Below, in pieces: positions 9,283 through 17,010 of a stretch of DNA of 64,000 nt. Position 1 is the first letter of the stretch. Every line of letters begins with the position of its first letter. The notes under the pieces were generated by a model. The model was given only the letters and a program-made list of their open reading frames with translations. It made no database searches and was not told where the DNA came from. The stretch comes from Halorussus salilacus (lineage in GTDB: Archaea; Halobacteriota; Halobacteria; Halobacteriales; Haladaptataceae). The position numbers were made by a program, and so were the translations under genes. Location of the stretch: positions 1,116,001 to 1,180,000 of the forward strand of contig NZ_CP099993.1 of the NCBI RefSeq assembly GCF_024138125.1. Direction: 5' to 3'.

Positions 9283-10000
9283 GCGACCACCCCCGCGTGG
9301 AGGCCCGCGAGGCGGGCGAGTTCGTTCGTCGCGCCGAAGGCGTCGCCGCTGACCCCGCCGAGTTCGGCGTCGAACCACCGCAGGACCGCGAGCGCGACCG
9401 CGGGTCCGGCGAGCAGGGCGGCCCCCGCGGGCACTCCCAGACCGAGCGCGGGCGCGGCGACCCCGGCGGGCGCGGCCAGCGCGGCCGGGTCGTTGTCGGT
9501 GAACGCCGACCCCAGCCCCTCGTGGGCGGGCGTCCCGAGGCAGGCCAGCGCGGCCATCCCGAACTTCGCGCCGACCTCGGCGGCGACGACCACGGCGACC
9601 GCCCGAATCGGGGGAGGCGCGCGAGCGCCAGCGCGGCGAGCGCGAGACCGACGAGGACGAGGCCGAGCGCGAGCACCGCGCCGACGCCGACCTCGGTGTC
9701 CTTGAGCACCGCCCGGCGGTCGTCGGCGTCGCCGTGGACGACCGCGGCGTCGCCGAGGTCGGCGACGCCGTCGGCGTGGTTGACGCCGGTGAGCGCGTAG
9801 ACGGCGAGCAGGTAGCCGAACGCCGCGGTCGGCGCGGGCACCGGCGCGAGCAGGGGGAGGGCGGCGACCGCGCCGACGACCCACCCGACCGCGGGAAAGG
9901 CCGCGGGGGTCGCGCGGAAGGCGTCCCACGCCCGCTCGTCGTGACCGGTCGGCAGGCGGGTGAGGAAGCCGAGCGCGCCCCGCACGGCGGTCAGGACCAC
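9267..10000 (-). pseudogene. cobS: Adenosylcobinamide-GDP ribazoletransferase (cobalamin synthase), apparent 1-nt frameshift
   Basis: CobS is the integral membrane enzyme that joins adenosylcobinamide-GDP to alpha-ribazole (or its phosphate). The first frame from GTG 10000 gives GALGFLTRLPTG, VGWVVGAV and GVNHADGVADLGDA, the CobS hallmark. After LALARLPRF the match moves to another frame, giving IRAVAVVVAAEVGAKFGM and GGVSGDAFGATNELARL to the stop at 9267. The switch coincides with a run of five G (9610-9614, five C on the coding strand). One extra base restores 245 codons with every CobS motif. It overlaps the cbiB stop by 10 bases. As written, the protein would be truncated or fused to a nonsense tail. 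Confidence 0.85.
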
Positions 10001-11021
10001 GCGACCACCCCCGGACCCGCCCACGCCGCGACCCCCGCGCCGACGCCCGCGAGGAGGTACGCGAGCGCGCCCGCGAGGCCGACGATTCGGACCCCCTCGC
10101 GCGAGGTCGCGACCGAGGGGAGCGCGGCGTCGGGGTTGAGGACGTAGACGCCCGGCTTTTCGAGGCGGGCGTCCAGAACCGCCGCGAGGGTCGCCATCGG
10201 CCACCCGGAGTTGGGCGAGGGCGGCTCGGCGGCCCACTCGCTGGCGGCCCGGAGCGCCGCCAGCGGGCCACGAAATCGGGTCGTCAAGTCGCGAGGGGCC
10301 GCGCTCGCGTCGCGCGACGCGAGCGCGGCCGCCGGTGCGGCCACGGCCACGAGTCCCGCGCTCGCACGCGCGGGAATCCACATAACTACGTCGTCGAGTC
10401 GCGCGCTGGCCCCGCCGTGGGGCTTGTGGGGTAGCCCAGCATCGAGTCGAGGGTGTTGACCGCCTTCACCCACGCGGCCGCCCCCGCCGCGAGCGGGAGC
10501 GAGGCGGGCGCGAGCGCGGCGAACGCCAGCAGGGGCGCGACCAGTCCGTCGGCGAGGTTCTCGGCGGCGCTCTCGACCGCGGCGCTCCGGACCTCGCCAG
10601 CCGAGAGGTCGGCGGCGTCCCGGCCCGCCAGCCACCGCAGTCGCTCGCGGGCGGCCGGGAGGTCGCTCGCGGTCAGCCCGACCACCTCGGCGGCCGCCCC
10701 GACGAGTCGCCGGAGGCTGGTGGTGACGAACAGCGCGAGTCCGGCGAGGGCGACCCCCGCCCACGGCGAGAGCCGATTCGCGCCCGCGACGAGGAGCGCG
10801 ACCGCCGCGGCCGCGAGGAGGGGGAGCGCGAGCGCGACCCCCCAACCGACGAATCGGGGCCGGGACCACTCGCGGTCGAAGCGGCCGACCAGCGAGCCGA
10901 ACCACGCGACCGGGTGAAGTCGGGTAGGGGGTTCCGCGAGAGCGGCGTCGAGGACGAGCGCGACTGCGACCGCGACGGCCGGGGTCGCCCCCGCCCCGAT
11001 GGCCGCCCCGTCGGGACTCAC
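9991..11021 (-). pseudogene. cbiB: Adenosylcobinamide-phosphate synthase CbiB, apparent 1-nt frameshift
   Basis: CbiB is the membrane enzyme that attaches aminopropanol phosphate to adenosylcobyric acid. From GTG 11021 the frame gives LVLDAALAEPPTRLHPVAWFG, ESAAENLADGLVAPLL and VNTLDSMLGYP, all diagnostic, then a premature stop after a nonsense tail. The continuation GGASARLDDVVMWIPAR lies in another frame and runs to 9991. The switch coincides with a four-G run at 10428-10431. Adding one base restores 344 codons. The start overlaps the HAD gene stop as GTGA. A 34-nt perfect palindrome (10297-10330) sits in the second part. Confidence 0.85.
10297..10330. repeat. 34-nt perfect palindrome inside cbiB
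   Basis: The 34 bases equal their own reverse complement with no centre (17-bp arms). It encodes an Ala/Ser/Arg-rich loop of CbiB. Confidence 0.9.
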
Positions 11022-11641
11022 CGCCGACCCTCCAGCCAGTCGGGGAACGCACCGAGGGGCGTCTCCGAGACGAGGACCGCCGTCCCTCCGGCGTCCTCGA
11101 TTCCGGCGTCGGTCAGGGAGTCGTCGCCGACGTGGACCAGTTCGGAGACCGGGACGCCGAGCCGGTCGGCGCAGGTCTCGAACGCCCGCGAGTCGGGCTT
11201 TCGCCACCCGGAGGCGACGCTCGTCACTATCGCGTCGAAGGTCTCGCGGTCGAGGTCCGAGCGAATCAGCGCCTTGCGGGCGAGCTGGGGCACCGCGCAG
11301 TTCGAGAGGACCGCGACGGGCTCGCGCTCGCTGGCGGCCGCGACCGCCTCGACCGCGCCGTCTCGGGTCCGGACCTCGGGGTCGAACGCCGCGACGACCG
11401 CCCGGCGCGCGGCGTTTCCGGGCGCGTCGACGCCCCTGCTCGCGAGGGCGGCGCTGACGTGGGCCGGGAGCGGGACCTCCGCACCGTCGGGCGCGTCGAT
11501 GTGCCGCTCGCGGTAGGCCCGGTCCCAGTCGTCGGGGACCGGCACGCTCCGGGCGTCGAGTTCGGCGGCGACGGCGCTCGCGGGGTCGGCAGGCCGGTCG
11601 GCGTCCACGAGGGTCCCGAAGAGGTCGAACGATACTGCCAC
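11018..11641 (-). CDS. HAD-superfamily hydrolase heading the cobalamin operon
   Basis: A 207-residue HAD phosphatase. Motif I is at SFDLFGTLVDADRP (8-13), motif II is the serine in VLSNC near 134, motif III is the lysine in GWRKPDSRAFE near 170 and motif IV is VGDDSLTDAGIEDAGG near 186. The first motif reads DLFGT rather than DxDxT, which is common in the haloacid dehalogenase-like branch. It is translationally coupled to cbiB by a GTGA overlap. The operon contains no CobC or CobZ-type phosphatase, so this enzyme could remove the 5'-phosphate from adenosylcobalamin phosphate or alpha-ribazole phosphate. That role is inference from position only. Confidence 0.8.
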   Translation of the reverse strand: MAVSFDLFGTLVDADRPADPASAVAAELDARSVPVPDDWDRAYRERHIDAPDGAEVPLPAHVSAALASRGVDAPGNAARRAVVAAFDPEVRTRDGAVEAVAAASEREPVAVLSNCAVPQLARKALIRSDLDRETFDAIVTSVASGWRKPDSRAFETCADRLGVPVSELVHVGDDSLTDAGIEDAGGTAVLVSETPLGAFPDWLEGRR

Positions 11642-11680
11642 TACGTCGTGATTAGTGCAATCGGACTTGAATCAGTCGGA

Positions 11681-12232
11681 CTACGCCAGCCCGGACTCGA
11701 CCTTCTCGTTGAGCGATTCGAGTTCGTCGGCGGTCCCGCCCGAGAAGTCCTCGCCCGGCGGCCGGAGACCGGGCTGGTCGTCGGGGTCTGGGTCGGGGTC
11801 GCCGACCACCACGGTGCCGACCATCGCCAGCGTCTCGTGGGGCGTGCAGTAGTAGTCGTAGACCCCCGGCTCCTCGAAGGTGTGCTCGAAGGTGGCGTCC
11901 CGGTCCACGAGGACACTGCTGTCCCACGGCTCGGCGTCCTCGGGGATGCGGAGCGTGCGGTCGTTGTCGGGGTGGTAGGCGGTCGCGGAGTGGTTGCCCG
12001 ACTCGTTGACCCACGTCACCGTGCCGCCGACCTCGACGCGGACGATCTTCGGGTCGAAGACGTTTCGGCCGCCCATCCCGACCTCGACCTCGGGTTCGGC
12101 GGACGGAAGCGAGAAGTCGGCCTCGGCGTCCGGGTCGTCGTTCTCGGACAGCACTCCGCCACAGCCTGCGAGCGCCGCGACGCTCGCGGCGCTCGCCACC
12201 CCGAGGAACCGCCGTCGCGTTCGACGAGACAT
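11681..12232 (-). CDS. Halocyanin-like blue-copper lipoprotein
   Basis: A 183-residue exported copper protein. The N-terminus has a Tat motif (RRTRRRFLG), a hydrophobic stretch and a lipobox ending at C24, so it should be a lipid-anchored protein on the outer face of the membrane. A cupredoxin domain follows, with likely type I copper ligands H81 (GNHSAT), C129 and H132 (CTPH) and M137. Such halocyanins shuttle electrons to terminal oxidases or other membrane redox enzymes. A Pro/Asp-rich linker and a helical tail follow the domain. It lies 39 bases upstream of the HAD gene on the same strand. Confidence 0.9.
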   Translation of the reverse strand: MSRRTRRRFLGVASAASVAALAGCGGVLSENDDPDAEADFSLPSAEPEVEVGMGGRNVFDPKIVRVEVGGTVTWVNESGNHSATAYHPDNDRTLRIPEDAEPWDSSVLVDRDATFEHTFEEPGVYDYYCTPHETLAMVGTVVVGDPDPDPDDQPGLRPPGEDFSGGTADELESLNEKVESGLA

Positions 12233-12272
12233 GGTTCCCGGTCGTCACGACGCGAGTATCGTTCTTTCGTTC

Positions 12273-13475
12273 TCACTCGACCTCGATTGTATTCGAGTCG
12301 AGGTCCCGCGGGAAGTGAGTCAGCATCTCGGTCCCCTCGTCGGTAATCGCCACGGTGTCGGAGTGGCGGTAGCCGTACTCGTCGGTGTAGATGCCGGGTT
12401 CGATGGTGTAGATGTGGCCGGGTTCCATCTCGGCGTCGCCGGGGTCCCGTCCCTCCCGGGCCTCGCAGTGGTCGGTCCACCCGCGGTCGATGTACGGCGG
12501 TTCGTGGGCACCCAGCCCGATGTTGTGGCCGACGTGGTGGCGCGCGAGGTCGGTCACGCCCTGCTCCTCGAAGTAGTTCCACACCTTCTCGTCCACGCGC
12601 GCGAGCGGGACCCCCGGCCCGAGCGCGTCGATGGCGATGGTCTGGGCCTCCAGCATGAGTTCGAAGTAGTGGGCCTGCTCGTCGTCGGGGTCGCCGAGGA
12701 ACGCGGTCCGCTCCAGTTCCGAGCGATAGCCGTCGACGTTCGCGCTCGCGCCCGTGACCACCACGTCGCCCTCCCGCAGGCGGCGGTTGGCGGTGTGGCC
12801 GTGGGGCAGGGCGGTCTGCTCGCCCGTGATGAACCCCGCCATCGCGGGGCCGTCGCCGCGCGTGCGCGGGACGTACTCCTCGCCCAGCGCGTCGAGCATC
12901 GCGCGGGAGGCCTCTATCGACGCGCGCTGGCTCACGGTCGCGGGGTGGGCCCCGACCTCGGTGTGGTCGTAGAGGTAGCGGTGGGCGAGGTTGCCCCACC
13001 GCGCGGATTCGCGGACCAGTTCGACCTCGGCGTCGGACTTCGCCCACCGCATCCGACTCACCCAGTCCTGGGACTCAACGTCGACGAACTCCGAGAGCGT
13101 CGGCCCCTCGTAGCCCATCACGCCGGGCGCGCCGTCGGCGTCGGCCGCGACCGACTCCGCGCCGAGTCCGGACAGCATCCCCGCGGCGGTCTCGACCGGC
13201 TTGCCGCCGGGGTAGTCGAAGTAGTGGTGGACCGCGTCGATGCGGGGATTGGCCTCGACGCGCTCGACTTCGAGCCGGGGGACCGTGACCTCGACGCGGT
13301 CGTCGGTCACCGCGAGGACGACCGGCCGCTCGGTCTGGATGTGGTCGAAGCCGGTGAGGTACTCGATGCTGGTCGCGCCGAACCAGACGCCCGCGTCGAC
13401 GCGGGCGTCTTCGATGCGCTCGCGGACCGCCGCGAGCCGGTCGGCGAACTCCGAGTCGGGAACGCGCGTTGTCAT
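12273..13475 (-). CDS. M24-family metallopeptidase (Xaa-Pro aminopeptidase-like)
   Basis: A 400-residue protein with an N-terminal creatinase-type domain (to about residue 155) and a C-terminal pita-bread metallopeptidase domain. Probable metal-ligand regions are GASANVDGYRSELERT (two Asp/Glu positions), HHVGHNIGLGAHEPP (catalytic His), EPGHIYTIEPGIY (Glu) and the final conserved acidic region. It should remove N-terminal residues before proline in the cytoplasm; dipeptidase activity is the alternative. The start was placed at ATG 13475, since upstream readings pass through a tandem repeat (13541-13620). It lies 40 bases upstream of the halocyanin gene on the same strand. Confidence 0.88.
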   Translation of the reverse strand: MTTRVPDSEFADRLAAVRERIEDARVDAGVWFGATSIEYLTGFDHIQTERPVVLAVTDDRVEVTVPRLEVERVEANPRIDAVHHYFDYPGGKPVETAAGMLSGLGAESVAADADGAPGVMGYEGPTLSEFVDVESQDWVSRMRWAKSDAEVELVRESARWGNLAHRYLYDHTEVGAHPATVSQRASIEASRAMLDALGEEYVPRTRGDGPAMAGFITGEQTALPHGHTANRRLREGDVVVTGASANVDGYRSELERTAFLGDPDDEQAHYFELMLEAQTIAIDALGPGVPLARVDEKVWNYFEEQGVTDLARHHVGHNIGLGAHEPPYIDRGWTDHCEAREGRDPGDAEMEPGHIYTIEPGIYTDEYGYRHSDTVAITDEGTEMLTHFPRDLDSNTIEVE

Positions 13476-13540
13476 TGCGGATACGGATGGAATCCCGACA
13501 GTTAAACGTTGACCTGCGGGCAAGCCGGTCGGGCGAGCGA

Positions 13541-13620
13541 GGCCCGGCGGAGGCACAGGCGAAAACGAGGACAGGCCCGGCGGAGGCACAGGCGAAAACG
13601 AGGACAGGCCCGGCGGAGCG
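13541..13620. repeat. 33-bp direct tandem repeat, about 2.4 copies
   Basis: Two identical 33-base units (13541-13573 and 13574-13606) are followed by a 14-base partial third copy. They lie between the M24 peptidase start and the end of the next minus-strand gene, in the likely promoter region of the peptidase. Confidence 0.9.
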
Positions 13621-13956
13621 TCAGGGGAGGCTCAGCCCGACCCGGAGCGCGAGCGCGTACACCGCGATACCGACCCGGAAGAACAGGCCGAACGCGACCG
13701 CGAACACTGCACTCAGGCCGACCGCGGTCGCCGCGACCGCGAGGAGTTCGGGTCCGGCCCGCGAGGCCTCGACCGCGACCACCGCCAGCGCCAGCAACGC
13801 GGCGACGCCGCCCGCGACGTACGGGCCGAGCGAGAACCCGATTCCGAGTCGCGGATCGAGGAACTCCGCGGTCGGGCCGAGGTCCCGCGAGAGGCCGCCG
13901 TAGAACCCGACCAGCGCGACGACGACCAGCGCGTCGGCGAGGAGTCCCGAAACCAT
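13621..13956 (-). CDS. Small membrane protein, unknown function
   Basis: A 111-residue protein with three or four predicted transmembrane segments (about 5-22, 42-62, 67-85 and 88-107) and a single extracellular-type loop containing LGPTAEFLDPRLG. I do not recognise a family. It is encoded on the minus strand upstream of the M24 peptidase, separated from it by the tandem repeat at 13541-13620. The divergent peroxiredoxin-like gene begins 88 bases beyond its start, so the region 13957-14044 probably holds two promoters. Confidence 0.6.
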   Translation of the reverse strand: MVSGLLADALVVVALVGFYGGLSRDLGPTAEFLDPRLGIGFSLGPYVAGGVAALLALAVVAVEASRAGPELLAVAATAVGLSAVFAVAFGLFFRVGIAVYALALRVGLSLP

Positions 13957-14044
13957 GGGCGCGACCTACATGTCGGGTCGGTAAAAAACGGTCGGAAGAA
14001 CGTCTGACGAACCTTTAAACCGACGCCGGGAGATATCCGGAACG

Positions 14045-14578
14045 ATGGGTGCTGTCCGCGATGTGGAGGTCGGTTCGACGGCCCCGGCGTTCACCGCGCC
14101 GCTGGTGACGCCCGACGGCGAGGTTTCGGAGGTGTCGCTGTCGTCGCTGTGCGAGGAGACCGCGGTACTGCTGGTGTTCCAGCCGACCGACTTCGACCTC
14201 GACACCTTCGCCGAGCGCGCGGCGCTGGGCGAGTACGACTGGTTCACGGCCGACGACCGACTTCGGGTGGTCGGCGTCAACCGGGCGCGGCCGGTCACCA
14301 ACCGGGAGTTCGCCGACTACCTCGACGTGACCTACCCGTTCTGCTCTGACCGCGACCTCTCGATAGCGAAGGCCTACGGCGTGACCTACCGCGCGCTCGG
14401 AGTCGCGCCGCGAGCGCGCCGGGCCTGCTTCTTCGTCGACCGCGACCGGGTCGTCCGATACCAGTGGGTCGGCGACCGGACGACCTGCGGCCGCGCGCGA
14501 CCGCAGGCCCGGGACCTCTACGAGGCGGTCGTCGACGCGCTGGGCCGCCCCGAACCCGAGACGTTCGGGATGGCCTGA
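14045..14578 (+). CDS. Peroxiredoxin-fold protein lacking the peroxidatic cysteine
   Basis: A 177-residue AhpC/TSA-like protein that aligns over its whole length with the gene at 34094 (shared EYDWF/DYDWF, VVGV, R-P-x-T, FxDYLDxxxP, AFGVTYR-like region and ETFG C-terminus). In the relative, the peroxidatic cysteine sits at residue 54 (FYTNDFSPDC). Here the same position is threonine (FQPTDFDLDT), so classical peroxidase chemistry should be impossible. C36 and later cysteines are not in equivalent positions. It may be a redox-inactive regulator or a reductase-like paralogue. It is preceded by a TATA-like TTTAAACC and is probably transcribed alone. Confidence 0.75.
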   Translation: MGAVRDVEVGSTAPAFTAPLVTPDGEVSEVSLSSLCEETAVLLVFQPTDFDLDTFAERAALGEYDWFTADDRLRVVGVNRARPVTNREFADYLDVTYPFCSDRDLSIAKAYGVTYRALGVAPRARRACFFVDRDRVVRYQWVGDRTTCGRARPQARDLYEAVVDALGRPEPETFGMA

Positions 14579-14713
14579 ACGCTCGCGAGGACGCCAACGG
14601 TGACGCGAGCGCGGAGCGACGCGAGTAGTGGCAGTTATCCGAACCAGCCAGCATCACGGAACCGCCGCCGAGGCGACCGGCCATCCAAAGTATCATTAAA
14701 CTAGAAGCAGGAG

Positions 14714-15769
14714 ATGGACGTGATGGAAACCGAGCACCGCGTCGTCGCGGGCGACTCGCGGCGGCTCGAACGGGTCGAGGACGACTCGGTCGAACTCGTG
14801 GTCACGTCGCCCCCGTATCCGATGATCGAGATGTGGGACGACCTCTTCGCCGAACTCGACCCCGCGGTCGGCGACCGCCTCGACGACGGCGACGGCCGGG
14901 CGGCGTTCGAGCTGATGCACGAGGCGCTCGGGGAGGTCTGGGACGAGGTCGAACGCGTCCTCGTCGAGGGCGGCATCGCGGCCGTCAACGTCGGCGACGC
15001 CACCCGCAAGGTCGACGACAGCTTTCGAGTCTACCAGAACCACTCCCGAATCGTCGACGCGTTCGAGGACCGGGGGTTCGAGCCCCTGCCCGAACTCCTC
15101 TGGCGCAAGCCCGTCAACTCCGCGACGAAGTTCATGGGCTCGGGAATGATTCCGCCCAACGCCTACGTCACGCTCGAACACGAGTACGTCCTCGTGTTCC
15201 GCAACGGCCGCGACTCCCGGGCGTTCGAACCCGAGGCCGAACGGCGGTACAACGCCGCGTACTTCTGGGAGGAGCGAAACCGGTGGTTCTCGGACCTCTG
15301 GACCGACGTGACCGGCGAGTTCCAGTCGCTCGACCACGGCGACCTGCGCGAGCGCTCGGCGGCCTACCCCTTCGAGGTCCCCTACCGACTCGTCAACATG
15401 TACAGCGTCTACGGCGACACCGTCCTCGACCCCTTCTGGGGCACCGGCACCACCAGCCTCGCCGCGATGACCGCGGGGCGCAACTCCGTGGGCTACGAGA
15501 TGGACGAGGAGTTCGTCGAGGTGTTCGACGACCGGGTCGCCGACGTTCCCCGCGTTTCCCGGGAGGTCATTGGGAAACGGCTGGACAATCACCGCGAGTT
15601 CGTCGCCGAGCGCCGCGAGGACGGCGAGAGCTTCAAGTACGATGCCGAGAACTACGACTTCCCGGTCACGACGAAGCAGGAGAAGCCGATTCGATTCTAC
15701 GAGGTGGAGAATGTCGAGGCGACGGAGGAGGGGTATCGGGCGGTTCACGAGTCGGTTGACGGGGCGTAA
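14714..15769 (+). CDS. Orphan DNA methyltransferase (N4-cytosine/N6-adenine, beta class)
   Basis: A 351-residue amino-methyltransferase. The catalytic motif TSPPYP (31-36) comes before the SAM-binding motif DPFWGTGTT (from 239), which is the order of the beta class. SPPY favours m4C or m6A over m5C. A target-recognition region occupies about 60-230 and a charged tail follows residue 280. No restriction endonuclease or specificity subunit is adjacent, so this is probably a solitary methylase for genome marking or replication control. The start at 14714 is the first of two in-frame ATGs (the next is 14723). The AT-rich membrane gene and tRNA-Tyr scar lie just downstream. Confidence 0.85.
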   Translation: MDVMETEHRVVAGDSRRLERVEDDSVELVVTSPPYPMIEMWDDLFAELDPAVGDRLDDGDGRAAFELMHEALGEVWDEVERVLVEGGIAAVNVGDATRKVDDSFRVYQNHSRIVDAFEDRGFEPLPELLWRKPVNSATKFMGSGMIPPNAYVTLEHEYVLVFRNGRDSRAFEPEAERRYNAAYFWEERNRWFSDLWTDVTGEFQSLDHGDLRERSAAYPFEVPYRLVNMYSVYGDTVLDPFWGTGTTSLAAMTAGRNSVGYEMDEEFVEVFDDRVADVPRVSREVIGKRLDNHREFVAERREDGESFKYDAENYDFPVTTKQEKPIRFYEVENVEATEEGYRAVHESVDGA

Positions 15770-15885
15770 ACGCTGTTTCTCGGGGGTGTGTGATGTCCGA
15801 GAAGATGTTCAGAGTCTACTATCTGAATAGGCATAATAAGGTGTGAGTTTGTTTTCAAACCATTAGCTCAGAGAAAAGACGTTCG

Positions 15886-16779
15886 TTATACTAGTAAAGT
15901 CGCATATATGAAACCAGTGATAATACTTGCTAATTCAGCCTTAGTAGATAACTCAGTTTCAAGCGGATTAAGTCCGTATCGAGAGTAGAGAAAATTAATG
16001 GGTGTTCTAAGAATAATCGCACCAAACAAAACCACTCCAGTAGCAATATTTTGACTCAATAGTAGACTCACAGTTCCCCATAATCCAATAAAGAATGCCA
16101 CTACCAAACCCATTGATATGTAATATATCCATTTTGAGGCAATGGTCGTATTATTCTCGAAATTAGCGTAACGGAGCCAATTCAAACTAGGTGGTATTTT
16201 CTCTGCTTGAGAGAGTTTGAGGGATAGTCTCCCAAATCTCTCAAATCGTTTTTGATAGCTCCTAATATCGCTATTCTGGTAGTTATTATACGAAAGTAAA
16301 GCCGTATAGAGTAGCAAATCTTTAAACACTAATTCTTGAATAGCGATGAACACAAGTAAGAACATTACTACGCTCATTCCAAGATAGAATACAGAAGGTA
16401 GCTCTAACGGTAGTGTTACAGTTATCCAGTTAGCAAGTACGGAAAATAGGTAGAGGATCGAAACATAAGTCACAGATAGGATGTAATGAGTTGTTCGGTT
16501 AAGAACAAGAACGGAATTAGCATACTGACCGAAAACCGCCATCCATCTTGTAAGTGTTACAACCAGAAGTCCAATCACAATGAGTTTCAAACCACTATAT
16601 GCAAGTCCACTGCTGGGAAAGCCGAGGACTGCTGTCGCGATAAGTGCGCTAAATGCAATTTCAAAAGCTACAGACGATTCCTCATCTATCTCAAAGACCG
16701 TCGAGGGAGGAATCTCCTCCATATACCAATCAAAAGTAAAGTCGTAGTATAAATCCACACTATTAGAGACAATAATCAA
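15886..16779 (-). CDS. AT-rich polytopic membrane protein, unknown function
   Basis: A protein of up to 297 residues, rich in Ile, Leu, Tyr and Asn, with about six transmembrane segments. Two pairs lie in the first half (about 40-80 and 95-150), then a cytoplasmic segment with YNNYQNSDIRSYQKRFERFGRLSLKLSQ (about 160-195), then two or three more. I recognise no family. Base composition is visibly far richer in A+T than every neighbour and the protein lacks the acidic haloarchaeal bias, so recent transfer is likely. The start is uncertain: the longest reading uses TTG at 16779 and the first ATG is near residue 20. It lies beside a duplicated tRNA-Tyr 3' end. Confidence 0.6.
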   Translation of the reverse strand: MIIVSNSVDLYYDFTFDWYMEEIPPSTVFEIDEESSVAFEIAFSALIATAVLGFPSSGLAYSGLKLIVIGLLVVTLTRWMAVFGQYANSVLVLNRTTHYILSVTYVSILYLFSVLANWITVTLPLELPSVFYLGMSVVMFLLVFIAIQELVFKDLLLYTALLSYNNYQNSDIRSYQKRFERFGRLSLKLSQAEKIPPSLNWLRYANFENNTTIASKWIYYISMGLVVAFFIGLWGTVSLLLSQNIATGVVLFGAIILRTPINFLYSRYGLNPLETELSTKAELASIITGFIYATLLV

Positions 16780-16800
16780 AGCAATGTCGGGGGATGCTGA

Positions 16801-17004
16801 TCTCTCGGCGCGGCTCGGTCGCTTCGCTCCCTCGCGTTGCGCCGAGAGAAATCAGTCCGCCCTCCCCGATTTGAACGTTGTGAGACGTTCCGGGCATGCG
16901 GCGCTTCGCGCCGGTCCGGGCCTGCGACTCACAGGCTCAAATCGGCTCGGAGTATGATTCTCGGCGTTCACGGCGCTCGCTCCGCTCGCGCGTTGTGAAC
17001 GCCG
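16801..17004. repeat. Cluster of hairpins downstream of tRNA-Tyr
   Basis: Three hairpins follow one another. The first has 11-bp arms 16801-16811 and 16839-16849. The second is an imperfect structure between 16866 and 16946, built from CCGATTTGA at its left end and the complementary TCAAATCGG at its right end. The third has 10-bp arms 16962-16971 and 16995-17004. No open frame is credible here. They may terminate tRNA transcription or be relics of an inserted element. Confidence 0.7.
16854..16877. repeat. Putative att site: 24-bp copy of the tRNA-Tyr 3' end
   Basis: Bases 16854-16877 are identical to 17009-17032, which cover the 3' acceptor strand and T-arm of the tRNA-Tyr gene. Duplicated tRNA 3' ends are the usual footprint of tyrosine-recombinase integration. 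Only 155 bases separate the copies and no integrase is present, so this is a scar or a nested att site. Confidence 0.75.
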
Positions 17005-17010
17005 AAGAAG

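Noticed and set aside
14714-16779. A restriction-modification system formed by the methyltransferase and its neighbour
   Set aside because: The neighbouring gene encodes a membrane protein without nuclease motifs and is on the opposite strand.
16866-16950. A second tRNA gene or tRNA pseudogene near tRNA-Tyr
   Set aside because: Only the T-arm and acceptor strand are duplicated; no anticodon arm or D-arm can be folded.
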